Under the pieces are notes generated by a model that was given only the letters and a program-made list of their open reading frames with translations, was not told where the DNA came from and ran no database searches. Shown here one piece after another: positions 34,197 to 44,340 of a DNA stretch of 64,000 nucleotides. The stretch's first letter is position 1. Each line of letters begins with the position of its first letter. Source of the DNA: Limonium bicolor (taxonomy: Eukaryota > Streptophyta > Magnoliopsida > Caryophyllales > Plumbaginaceae); assembly GCA_023374045.1 (NCBI GenBank), contig CM041776.1:350795636-350859635 (forward strand), given 5' to 3'. The position numbers and the translations under genes are program-made.

Positions 34197-34210
34197 ACCC
34201 CTCATAAAAA
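34197..34210 (-). other. Polypurine tract of C
   Basis: The minus strand reads tttttatgaggggt, preceded by tcgagggtgaaattc, a few bases before the LTR start at 34192. Confidence 0.65.
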
Positions 34211-34254
34211 GAATTTCACCCTCGATATTCGTCAAAACCAGCAACAAGAACAAG

Positions 34255-35090
34255 TGCACTTCCAGTGCCAGAATACTACAAACACTCACAAGGACCTAAC
34301 ACTCAGAACTCACTGCTGGTTTCCTGACAGATGCACTAGTAGAAGATTCCTAACACATAGTCCTAAAGCATAGAGGGAAACACTCACACATCTCAGAAGC
34401 TCACACCTCACACAGCTAACACTCAGAACTTGTTAACTGACTCGCTGATTGAAGAGACGAGGCAAAAATTACTGAAGACTAAACCTGAGGGCACAAGAAC
34501 AACACTCAACTCACTGCTGACTGAATTACAGAGGAACACAATAGAAGATTAGCCCTAAGGCATAGAAAGAACACTCACACTCATCTCAAAAGCTCAAAAC
34601 TTGCACGAGTTAACACATGAACCTTGCTAGCTGATTCACTAATAGAATGAGTGAAGCAAAATATTATAAAAGATTAAGCTTGAAGAAATAGGAACAACAC
34701 TCACACATCTCAAAAGCCTGAACCTCACAGAGCTACCTCTCAGAACCCACTTACTGACCCACTGACCGTAAACACAACAGATGATCATTTAAGACTTAGG
34801 ACAAAGGCGCAGGAAGGGCGCTCACATATCCGATAAGCTCTAACTCGCACGAGCTAACACACAAACCTCACTAGCTGATTCACTAATAGATGAACAAAGC
34901 AGAAGGTTGCTGAAGTCTAAGCTTGAAGGAATAGGAACAACACTAACATATCTCAGAAGCTGGCACCTCACAAATCTAACACTCAAAACTTCTTAGCTGA
35001 CTCACTAAGAGAAGAGGTGAAACATAAGATTACTAACACTCAACCTAAACGCACAAGAGCTCTCAGAGGTGTCCTTACCCAATGGACTAA
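34255..35090 (-). repeat. Interior minisatellite of C, ~115-140-bp units
   Basis: About six to seven degenerate units. Each has a form of ggaacaacactcacacatct, cagaagctc, cctcacagagctaacactcag, tagctgactcactgat and agaagaggtgaagca in that order. They fill most of the element interior; no frame is conserved through them. Confidence 0.8.
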
Positions 35091-35460
35091 CACACTCATG
35101 AACTCCCACCAGAAAACAACACAAAACATACAGCACAAGCACGTAACACAAACTCACATCTAAAGCACACAACTCTGTCAAACAAGAACTGACATTTGAT
35201 CATTCTTTCCCAAATGACCTGACTCCCTCAGACTCATTCTCAGAACACACAAGCACATACAAATAGACACTACGCTTGTTCTGCGCCACTCTGATAGTGA
35301 ACAACCACAGAGTAGACGCACTCAATAGACTCCAAAGAACAGTCAAATCAAGTAGCAGATAGCACACATTTCAGGAGATAGATAACACATGACACATAAC
35401 AGACAAGGTCATAGAAGCGTAGACATGCAGACACCCATAACCCCAAAAAAAGCCAAACCT

Positions 35461-35473
35461 GGCTCTGATACCA
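35461..35473 (-). other. Primer-binding site of C (tRNA-Met type)
   Basis: The minus strand reads tggtatcagagcc, nine to ten bases downstream of an LTR end ...ggggtca at 35484. Confidence 0.85.
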
Positions 35474-36842
35474 TTAAATCTAATGACCCCAAAACCACCC
35501 TGGTTGAGAGAATGTTACACGCCACACGCTTATTACCTAAGACACGCAAGGTTACACTATTGAAACCCCAAAACAGTACTAATGCTCATATATTACCAAA
35601 AAAACTATTACAAAATGTCTTTACAATACATAAGCGGAAGCCAAACTGAAATTCAAAGCATAATTTAAATACAACTGGGCACCATGACCAAACAAGCTGA
35701 ATGCAAAACTCAAATGCCAAAACGAAAAGGGGTAAGCAAAACTTTAGCTCAGCAGGTGATAAACTTCATCAGCTGAGCATGCTCAAAACCAATACAGAAC
35801 ATATACACACATATATATATATATATATATACGAAGCGCTTAGCCAGAGCAAAATCAGAGACAAATCGGAAGTGTTTCAAATAGGCAGAAGTCTAAAACA
35901 TAAGGAGCTAAGCGGTGGTCAAAACAGATTCTTAAAAGTAGAAGGTAAACTGAAGGTGGAAGCTTAATATAATCAGAAGCTTACAACTCAAAAGCTTAAA
36001 CAAAGTTAGAAGCTTAGCAAAATCAGATGCTTAACAAAGATGAATGCTAAACAAAAGATGGGAAGCACATAGTAGTCCATCTAGAACCAAACATAGAGAG
36101 AGAGTAGACGAAGTAAAGCACTTTTCAAAATAGAGACGTTCAATGACAAAGAGCACACAATAGTTTATCACAAACTAAAACAGTAAGATCAAACGGAAGC
36201 AGAGCACTTAACAAATCAGAGGTTTCCAGAAGACAGAAAGCACACAACAGTCTGTCAAGTACAAACGTAAAAAGATCAGACAGAAGTAGAACTGAGTATG
36301 GATAGAGGTGGGACACTAGTGATCAATGCATACAAACAAAACAGAGCGAATCTATGAACAAAACGAGGAAACATCACTCGTGAGCAGAACAAGTGAGACA
36401 CTTATAAACAGAATGGGGGAGACACCCGTGACATAACAGAAGGATGTCTTACGCAGCATGCTACGGGATAGATAAACCCAACCATCCACGGCTCAGACAC
36501 AAAGAAGACTAGGCCTCAAATCAGAAGCTTAATCAAACAGACATAAGGTGTTGCAGAGCAACACCCCAAAGCACAAGGCCTTAACACAATGGAAACTGAA
36601 TCAAAGCTGGAACAGATGTCTTAAACCAAGACCAATGAAATACAAGAGTCAAAATCAAAGTCAGAAGCTGAAACTCACTTTTAGAGCAAATCAGAGTTCA
36701 AAGGCTTATCGAATATTTTCAAATCAAAGTAAAGATATAAATGTGCAAAAACATATCAAACAGATTGTACTCGAAAAGAGGAATCCAACGCCGCAAACAC
36801 TAAAGACGGAGCTCAGACGAAGAAGTTATGCAAAAACAAAGG

Positions 36843-36960
36843 CCGGTTCGGACATGCATCTGACCTTGCATGTTCGGACGTTAGCTGAGAGTCAGAACCA
36901 AGCTACAAATCCCAAAATGATGTTTGAACTTCAATGTTCGGGAACATGTTCGAACACATT
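36843..36960. repeat. Palindromes with TTCGGACATG / CATGTTCGGAC in C LTR
   Basis: ggttcggacatgca pairs with tgcatgttcggac (36844-36880), and tgttcgggaacatgttcgaaca lies at about 36933-36957. Same TCCG/CGGA theme as in the other LTRs, two units only. Confidence 0.65.
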
Positions 36961-37227
36961 GAAAACTGCAAAATCAATTGCCAAAATGAGCCCGAACCAA
37001 GCTACAAATCCCCCACATAACTTATATAACTTGTAGTAGCAACATATCCAATCGAAAACACATTTCCACGGGGTTTTGACCGATCGAAAAGCAACCAAAA
37101 TCGATCCAGAAACATCACAATCAGAGAAGCGCATAAACATATACAGACAACGAACAAAATCAGAAATCCCCGTGGTCGAACACACACAACCGAATTCATC
37201 CACCACCTACCTCACATCCGAAGCAAA

Positions 37228-37232
37228 GCAAT
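37228..37232. other. Target-site duplication of G, left copy
   Basis: gcaat here equals gcaat at 48802-48806 after the 3' LTR. Confidence 0.95.
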
Positions 37233-37743
37233 TGAGAAGGGAAGAAATGGTGTCAAGCCCAAGACAGGACGCGAAGAGCATCCGGCTCCTTCAGCTGGAT
37301 GAGAATAGAACAAATAGAGCATCCGGCCGCTTTAGCCGGATGAGGGTAGAAGCACATAGGTCATTCGGCCGTCCTTCAGCCGGATAGAAATGGGACTTAG
37401 GCAAAGCAAAATGTAGTACGGTCGGCCGCCTGTGGTCGACCAAAGGGACTAAGAAGGGGTAAAACCGTACTTAAACAATAAAATACAGGCTGGCACCAAA
37501 GGGACCGGGCCCAAAAAACTATAAATAAGGGTGTACCCCCATGAAATAAGACACGTGATTTTTGGGCAATCAAACTCGCATTCGACTCAAATAGAAGCTC
37601 TCTCTCTCTCCCTCTCTACTTTCACGAGACTCTGTGTCCGAAATCAGGTAAAGCAGGATAGGAGATTAGATCGAGACGACGGGCTAGATGTACTGTTGCA
37701 TTGGGATCAAGCTTGGTCGCATTAGGATTAGTGCACTGTTTCA
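37233..37743 (+). repeat. 5' LTR of G
   Basis: Runs from tgagaagg to cactgtttca. Three ~41-bp tandem units with hairpins catccggc...gccggatg at 37277-37302, 37318-37343 and 37360-37385, then ggtcggccgcctgtggtcgacc. A CT-repeat follows the TATA box. Confidence 0.95.
37520..37527 (+). promoter_or_regulatory. TATA box of G 5' LTR
   Basis: tataaata in aactataaataagggtg; repeated at 48578-48585. Transcription probably starts about 30 bp downstream. Confidence 0.75.
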
Positions 37744-37745
37744 TT

Positions 37746-37762
37746 TGGTGCCGTCTGTGGGA
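37746..37762 (+). other. Primer-binding site of G
   Basis: tggtgccgtctgtggga begins three bases after the LTR. This form (tggcgccgtctgtggg in relatives) is common in Tat-type elements. I do not name the tRNA with certainty. Confidence 0.8.
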
Positions 37763-37880
37763 AACGAACAGCAAGAAGCAACCACGAGACCACCTAGAAG
37801 CAGGGAAGTAATCTACGGCAATTCATAGTGGAAATCCTAAAGTAACTAATGACGTTTTTTGCAGGATTGAAACACGAAAG

Positions 37881-39235
37881 ATGGCTCCAAGGTCAAGGAA
37901 AGCATCAAGGAACGCTGTTGAAGATAACAACCACTCCGAAGAAAGGATGAGTTCGGAGATGCCAGAGGCCATCTCCAAAGAAAGATCTAGAAGACATGCT
38001 GAAAGGATTGGTCAGATCCATGACGAAAAATCGTAGAGGAAATGAGACTTTGCAGCAGGAATTGATGCAAAGGGACGAGGAGTACCAAAGAAAATGGGAC
38101 GAGATGACGGAGGCAATTGAGCAATTGAAAAACAGAGACTCCAAAGGTAGTAATGGGGAGGAGAGTAAGGATAGAAAGCGCAATTCAATCATCGACGAAG
38201 AGAGATGGAGGAAGATGATCAAATAGATATGAGCTTGTACCCCTTCTCAGAGCGGATAAGGAAGGCGAAACTCCCGCCGCACTTTGTCGCCCGGCAATTG
38301 AGAAGTATGACGGGACTGGAGATCCTGCTCAGCATATCAAAAAATTCATGTTCGCCATGAACACTCAGGGGATTAGCTCCCCGCTCTCTGCAATCTGTTC
38401 CCGGAACACTTTCAAAAAGAGCATTGGGATGGATCTCCACGAGACCGCCTCAGTCCATCACGAGCTTCAAGCAATTGACTGAAGATTTCCAGCAATATTT
38501 TGCTGCGAGTAAGAAGGTTAAAAAAGAAACAATAGAATTGATGGACATTAAACAGTGAAAAGGAGAAACCGTGAAGGAATACAGCGAGCGTTTCCATAAG
38601 AAGGTCGTAGAGATCGACGATGTTGATGAAAAGATCTTGATTAGGCCTTTGGGAATGGCCTGGCTCAACCTCGGCTAGCTGGAAAAAATTGCGATAAAGG
38701 CGCCGAAGACTCATGGAGAATTAGCTGAAATGATCCATGATTTTTTAAAATCTGAGATAGCCGAGAACAAGGCTAAAGAGCTGGCGATAGCTTCAAAGCC
38801 GCAGGGGTACCAGAGAAGAAGGAAGGACTCGGGGGGGAAGTGCCGGAAAAGGAGGGTCAAGGTACAAGCCATATTATGGCAGGTCAACCGCCGGATCTTC
38901 CTCTCAGGGGTCACAGCACCAGGAGACAAAGACTGTTGTCTATATTGACCCAGGGAAATATGCCGCTGCAGTAAGAGAGGGTTACCTCCCTCCGCCAAGG
39001 AAGCCACCGCAGGGAGAAATTCCGGTTGCATTCTGCGAATTCCCTGGAAATCGCAGTCGGACTGTAAACTGTGCTACCCTGGCCAAGAGCTCCGAGTCAT
39101 TGAGGAGAATAAGAAGAAGGGAAAGCAACAGGCCGGAGTGCAAAGCAGTATGGCGGTCAACAAGCAATGCCCAGAGTACACCCGAGGGCGATAGGAGGAA
39201 GAGACACCCCAGGTTGACCTGGTAAATAAGTGGGG
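37881..39235 (+). pseudogene. gag: gag of G, frameshifted
   Basis: Structural capsid/nucleocapsid polyprotein of the retrotransposon. ATG at 37881 opens a basic N-terminus (MAPRSRKASRN), and reading continues in another frame from 37996 with RDEEYQRKWDEMTEAIEQLKNRD, a coiled-coil-like stretch. The retrotransposon gag core is recognisable at 38300-38660: EKYDGTGDPAQHIKKFMFAM, then remains of the usual tail on other frames. At least three frame changes and several stops occur. A C-terminal segment near 38960-39060 has YAAAVREGYLPPPRKPPQGE-like residues. No intact zinc knuckle was seen. Confidence 0.75.
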
Positions 39236-39530
39236 ATGATAACAGGTTGTACAAAGGAGAGTAAAAGTTCCTTTTCCCTTTTCAGGATAAATATTGGAGG
39301 TACAATTGCAATCTGTTTTAGGATGAAATTTTGTTGTTTGCTAGATTGTCAAAACATCATATTACCAGAGGAGAAATAAAATTCCATTCTTTTCGCATTC
39401 TATATATAATAACCTCTTTTCTTTCCAAAAAAAAAAAAGAGAAAGCTAACGAAACTTCCTGTAAGAAAACCCACGGACATTTCGAAAGTAGGACCACTAC
39501 CCTAATGAAAGGAAAAGACACATCCATCAA

Positions 39531-40007
39531 GTGCATCAAGAGCTCCCGGAGAGAAAAATTGCCAAAAAGGAAAATTTTCCTCCAATTTTCTTCTCCGACG
39601 AAGATGAAGATGGAGTCCTATACCCACACAACGATCCACTTGTCATCCGTGCACAAGTAAACGATCGGATGATGGAGGGAATTCTAATCGATAGTGGGGC
39701 CGGAGCAAATGTCACATCAGCAGAAGCAGTTAAGAAGCTGGAAGTACCTGAGGACCGGATCAAGCCTTATTCGGCGGTCCTAGGAGGATTTGTGGGAGGT
39801 GTCTCTACCACATCTTCCGGCAGTATAGACTTCACAATGACCCTGGGCCAAGGAGATGAAAGGAGAACAGAGAGGCTCACAGCTTTTATTGTGCCAGGCC
39901 TCTCTGGATACAACATGTACCTCGGGAGGCCAGGGATCAATGCTTTCAAAGCCATCCACAGCACTCATCACTTAAAAATGAAGTACTTAACCTCAAGAGG
40001 GAGGTAG
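39531..40007 (+). CDS. Retropepsin-like aspartic protease of G
   Basis: Cleaves the gag-pol polyprotein. The frame reads FFSDEDEDGVLYPHNDPLVI, then catalytic IDSGAGANV with Asp codon at 39690-39692, then YSAVLGGFVGG, and YNMYLGRPGINAFKAIHSTHH, the usual landmarks of Tat protease (hNDAlvv, active DSG, ilGRp.LN). Open for 158 codons but closed by a stop before RT, so pol is not one continuous frame now. Translation in the intact parent was probably as part of pol; the ATG is only the first in the open frame. Confidence 0.85.
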   Translation: MHQELPERKIAKKENFPPIFFSDEDEDGVLYPHNDPLVIRAQVNDRMMEGILIDSGAGANVTSAEAVKKLEVPEDRIKPYSAVLGGFVGGVSTTSSGSIDFTMTLGQGDERRTERLTAFIVPGLSGYNMYLGRPGINAFKAIHSTHHLKMKYLTSRGR

Positions 40008-40201
40008 TCACGATAAGAGGAAGCCAAAAGATGGACCCGAATGTGTGAAGTCCGTATCATGGACAGCCTTCCTAGTGAGGAGGTGGTTAAAACTGTGGGA
40101 TCAGACAAGGAGTTCAAGGGAAGGTTACCTTCCTCCTCAGGGCCGGTCAAGGAGAAGAAGAATGTCGAACAACCCAAGATCCCCCCAGAGAGGTACATTT
40201 A

Positions 40202-41190
40202 AAATCTGACCCTTCTAAATTTTTTAAAATAGGAACTGCGTTTGACAGGGGAGAGCAGACTCACTTAATGAGGTTCTTGGAAAAAAGAAGGGCAACATTC
40301 GCTTGGAGCACGGACGAGATGCCTGGTATAGACCCAAGCGTTATCCGGCATGAGCTCAGGGTGGACCCTAAACATCCGGCGGTCAGGCAAAGGAAAAGGG
40401 TAATAGGGGAGGAAAGAGATTTGGCCGCACGAACCGAGGTCCAAAAACTCCTCAAAGCCGGATTCATCAGGGAGGTGGCTTACCCACGGTGGTTGGCTAA
40501 TGTTGTTATGGTGAAAAAAGCAAATGGAAAATGGAGAATGTGCGTGGATTTCACAGATTTAAATAAAGCATGTCCTAAGGATTTTATCCTCTACCATCAA
40601 TAGATAGATTGGTGGTCTCAACTGCCCAGAGTTCCGTGCTAAGTTTTTGGATGCTTCTCCGGCTATAATCAAATAAAAATGAAAGAGGATGATTCGGAAA
40701 AGACCTCCTTCATTACTTCAGCCGGAACATTCTGTTTACAAAGTAATGCCTTTGGCCTAAAGAATGCAGGGGCCACTTTTCAGCGTATGATTGACAAAGT
40801 GTTTTGTCAACAAATTGCCGGAATGTGGAAGCTTATGTGATGACATAGTTGTGAAAAGTCCGTCAAAGAACAACACATGAAGGATTTAGAAGAAACATTC
40901 GACACTCTGGATAAGTACCAAATCAAACTAAATCCGGAAAAGTGTGGTTTGGTGTAACCAAAGGGAGGTTTCTTGGTTTCATCGTTGGACAACGAGGTAT
41001 TGAAGTTGATCCAGAAAAAGTCAGGCCATCCTCGACCTTTTCCCCCAAGAAACATCAAAGATGTTCAAGCTTTGAATGGGAGACTGACAGCATTAAGTAG
41101 GTTCTGTTCTAAGCTACAAGAAAAGTCGATCCCATTCTTAATTCTAAGGAAGAACAGCAAATTCCATGGGGACAAGAATGCATAGAAGCC
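40202..41190 (+). pseudogene. Reverse transcriptase of G, frameshifted
   Basis: RNA-dependent DNA polymerase domain. The first 111 codons are intact (40268-40603): HELRVDPKHPAVRQRKR, LLKAGFIREVAYPRWLANVV, KKANGKWRMCVDFTDLNKACPKD. After a frame change the palm continues at 40640-40830 with FLDAS..., EDDSEKTSFIT, AFGLKNAGATFQRMIDKVF. The catalytic YVDD box is broken by a missing base near 40836 (aagcttatgtgatgac). Beyond it come KGGFLGFIV-like and PEKV-like segments in mixed frames. It cannot make active enzyme. Confidence 0.9.
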
Positions 41191-41667
41191 TTTGAGAAGA
41201 TCAAGGAGCTTCGGGATCTACCTAAGCTGGGTGTACCTACCCCAGGACAGGATCTATACCTTTACTTGTCCGCAACAGATTGGGCGGTGGCAGCTGTCCT
41301 AATCATGGAGGAGAAAAGGGAGATACCAGTTTATTATACGGGCAAAATCTTGAGCCCGACAGAAGGACGGTACACCAACATGAGAAAATCTTGTTCGCAT
41401 GGTAGTGCATCAAGAAAACTACGGCACACCAAATCTACCTACTTCCAGTCACATCGAATCTTTGTCAGGACCAACTGGCCGCTCAAACAAATTGCGAACA
41501 ATCCGAATGCCTCCGGCCGGATGGTAAGCTGGACAGTAGAGCTGACACAATACGAAATTCACTTCTTGCCCAGAACAGCAATAAAAGCTCAGGCCTTAGA
41601 CTTTATAACGGAAACCAACTTTGCAAAAGAAGAAAAGCAAGCTCAGAGTCCATATGTCATCGGTTGA
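41191..41667 (+). pseudogene. First RNase H domain (RT-linked) of G
   Basis: Removes RNA from RNA-DNA hybrids. Frame 41266-41667 gives SATDWAVAAVLIMEE, PVYYTGKILSPTEGRYTNM, NWPLKQI, GRMVSWTVELTQYEIHFLPR and IKAQALDFITE, the standard RNase H and connection pattern of gypsy pol. Two frame irregularities, near 41250 and 41395, interrupt continuity with RT. Confidence 0.85.
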
Positions 41668-42150
41668 TGGGGCTCGATGCAAAAGTGGGGCAGGAGCGGA
41701 ATAGTGGTACAGGCGCCAGATGGGCAAAGCTTGAATTATGCCTTCGTCTGGACTTTGATGTCACTAATAATGAAGCCGAATACGAAGCTCTTATCCAGGG
41801 ATTGGAAGTAGCTACAGCCCTCGGGGCGACAGGTTCCAAAAGAGAAAAACACTTCTCCGTTTTTTCCTTTATAAAATCCTGTCTAAAATAAAAACTTATG
41901 AAAATAACCTGTTTTAACAGAATTAGAAGTATATTCGGACTCTATGTTGGTGGCAAGACAAAATGACAACATCTATGAGGTCAAAGAGGAAAAGCTATGG
42001 AAGTACTTGCTCAAGGCCCAGGAGCTAAGGGCAAATTTCCAACGATGTGAGCTAGCTAAAACACCTTCCCCGTGAAAAGAATAGAAGTCAAGCAGATGCC
42101 TTAGCCAAATTGGCAAGCATGGCCGAAAAGTACCCAATGAAATATGGCTA
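41664..42150 (+). pseudogene. Second (archaeal-type) RNase H domain of G with a candidate intron
   Basis: The extra RNase H is a known Tat-lineage hallmark. 41664-41832 reads LRLDFDVTNNEAEYEALIQG (the NNEAEY.A motif) up to VATALGAT. A GT-AG, AT-rich 88-bp insert follows (41833-41920), and the same domain resumes in frame at 41921 with ELEVYSDSMLVARQ, KEEKLWKYLLKAQEL, then after one more shift SQADALAKLASM. The start of the domain (usual YVDGAS region) is degraded near 41670-41720. Split precisely inside the fold. Confidence 0.85.
41833..41920 (+). other. Candidate 88-bp spliceosomal intron in pol of G
   Basis: Starts gttccaaaag, ends cctgttttaacag, AT-rich, not a multiple of 3. Removing it joins codons ...GCG ACA G|AA TTA... 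in the same frame within a conserved domain. Could instead be a chance insertion with GT...AG ends. Confidence 0.6.
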
Positions 42151-42369
42151 GAAGTCAGAACTTCCCCAAGCATAGAAGGAACTCGGGTGTTGGCAGTAGT
42201 AGAGACAGATAACCAAGAAGAATCTGGATGACTCCAATCATAGATTACATACGGCAAGGAAAACTGCCGGAAGATGAAAAGGAGGCCAGAGATAGTAAAA
42301 GGCGAGCCGCATTTTTTATTGAAGATATCAGCTGTATAAGCGATCCTTTGCAAGACCGGCTCTAAAGTG

Positions 42370-43440
42370 TGTTACCATAACAGAAGGGGCAGAATTGATA
42401 AGAGAAATACATGATGGGCTCTGCGGAAATCACCAGGGGGGAGGACCACAACTCACAAAATCTTGAGACTCGGATATTTTTGGCCAAAAATGATGGAAGG
42501 AGCATCAAAGCAAAGAGTATATACAAAAATGCCGCAAGTGTCAAGAACATGGAAACAAGATACATACCCCACCGGGGGAACAAAAAAATCTATATGCCCG
42601 ATTCCCTTTGCTATGTGGGGATGGACATTGGGGCCCATTCCGGAATCTTCACAGGGAGGTTCAAGTTCATATACGTCGCTATCGACTACTTCACAAAATG
42701 GGTCGAGGCAATGCCTACTGTCTCCATCACGGCTAGGAAGTCACAAGAATTCATTTGGAAATACGTGGTATGCAGGTTTGGCATACCAAAAGTAATAATA
42801 ACTGATAATGGAACACAGTTCAATTGCGAAAGCTTCCGAGAATTCTGTGAAGAATGGAAGATCGGATTAAGGTTTGCGTCAGTAGCCCACCCTCAGGCAA
42901 ACGGGCAGGTTGAGAATGCGAATGGGCAGATAGTAAAGGCAATAAAGAGAAAACTCGATGAAAGAAAGGGAAAGTGGGCAGAATTGTTACCCCAGGTCCT
43001 CTGGTCATACAGAACGACAGAAAGAGGGCCAACAGGAGAAACACCTTACAGACTGACATATGGTTTGGAAGCCGTCATTCCGGCGGAAATTGTAGTGCCA
43101 TCCATAAGATTGGAATCATATAATGAAGGGTCAACACTCAGGGGATACAGGATCACCTAGATCTCCTTGAAGAAACCAGGATGGCCGCCGCAGTTAGGAT
43201 GGCGAAGGATAAATCCAAGTGGAGAGGTATTTCAACAGAAGGATAAAGGAACGAAGTTTTGCCCCAGGAGAATTAGTCCTCCGAGAAGTTAAGCAACCCA
43301 AGAAGTTGGAACCTCAATGGGAAGGACCATACATCATACACCAGAAGACAGGACGAGCTTCATACCGTCTGAAAAATGGTGAAGGATACGAGCTGCCTCA
43401 CTCTTGGCATGCTGAATGTTTAAAAAAGTTTTATGTGTAA
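42370..43440 (+). pseudogene. Integrase of G with zinc-binding, DDE core and GPY-like end
   Basis: Inserts the cDNA. Zinc-binding H/H and C/C residues lie at 42405-42560 in two frames (EIHDGLCGNH; KCRKCQEHGN). The core is open at 42600-43140: MDIGAHSG (first Asp), DYFTKWVEAMPT, VIITDNGTQFN (second Asp), HPQANGQVENANGQI (Glu), LPQVLWSYRTT. A frameshift near 43150-43215 precedes the C-terminal FAPGELVLREVKQPKKLEP, WEGPYIIH, HSWHAECLKKFYV at 43251-43437, ending pol. DD35E spacing is retained; the rest is broken by about three shifts. Confidence 0.9.
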
Positions 43441-43537
43441 AAAACATTGCTAGACAAAATCAATAAAATGAGGTATTTTTAACGAAAGTGCAGGTACTTT
43501 TTTGCCAGGGGACTGATCACCCCCTGAGGTATTGAAA

Positions 43538-43913
43538 GTAAGCACCGGCCAACGAGCCGCAGGCTATCATGCCTTGAAAGTAAGCACCGGCCAAAGCCGC
43601 AGGCTATCGTGCCTTGAAAGTAAGCACCGGCCAACGAGCCGCAGGCTATCATGCCTTGAAGGAAACATCCGGCCAACGAGCCGCAGGCTATCATGCCTTG
43701 AAGGAAACATCCGGCCAACGAGCCGCAGGCTGCCATGCCTTGAAAGAAACATCCGGCCAACGAGCCGCAGGCTGTCATGCCTTGAAAGAAACATCCGGCC
43801 AACGAGCCGCAGGCTGTCATGCCTTGAAAGAAACATCCGGCCAACACGCCGCAGGCTGCCATGCCTTGAAAGAAACATCCGGCCAATGAGCCGCAAGCTA
43901 TCTTACCTTAAAA
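43538..43913 (+). repeat. 42-bp minisatellite of G, nine units
   Basis: Unit starts 43538, 43580 (40 bp), 43620, 43662, 43704, 43746, 43788, 43830, 43872. The first three begin gtaagcaccggcc, the later six gaaacatccggcc; all contain cgagccgcaggct and catgccttgaa. A degenerate tenth follows. Since 42 is a multiple of three, all frames stay open, producing repetitive false ORFs on both strands. Confidence 0.95.
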
Positions 43914-44340
43914 AACAGGCGTCGGCTAGCAGACCACAGATTCCTACGCTTCATATCCTAAAAAGATGGCTAAAAACCATGGGTACCATACTTAAAAAAA
44001 AGAGAGAAAAGAGGTCTGGCCGGAACAGAGGGTCCAAAACCAAAAGCCCCTTGTGTCGTGAAAAAACGAATACCATTCCAACATAACTCGCATAGGTGCG
44101 CCTTTTTTTAAAAAAAAAGAGAGAGAGAGATGTCGCGGCAATAAAAACTTGGCTCAAAAGAGCTACTCCGACAGACAAATAGCTAAATATGGTAAAAAGT
44201 ATAGGCTTATATTCCTCCCAAAGTATGGGGTAAAAACGGTTACAAAATGTAATCGTTCGGTAAACACAAAAAATACAGGCCGAAACAAGAACCCCTCTAA
44301 AAATAACAAAAAAGAGAACTTATATTCTGCTTGAGAACTT

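Larger units (their letters stand above)
35484..37232 (-). repeat. 5' LTR of C, part downstream of insertion G
   Basis: Bounded by the primer site at left and by G at right; it continues at 48802. Contains a TA microsatellite near 35810-35830, many agaagctta/aaagctta motifs and a TTCGGAC palindrome pair at 36843-36960. No gene. Frames such as 36548-37036 and 35389-35649 show no family motif. Confidence 0.75.

Noticed and set aside
43538..43913. CRISPR-like regular array
   Set aside because: Units are contiguous with no unique spacers, in a plant retrotransposon; it is a minisatellite. The same applies to the spaced hairpin arrays, whose spacers are themselves repeats.
43479..44086. Long repetitive frames on both strands over the 42-bp array
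   Set aside because: The repeat length is a multiple of three, so frames stay open automatically.
44104..44340. Possible small gene downstream of integrase
   Set aside because: Low-complexity A/G-rich sequence with basic residues only; no motif, lies between the minisatellite and the antisense gene.
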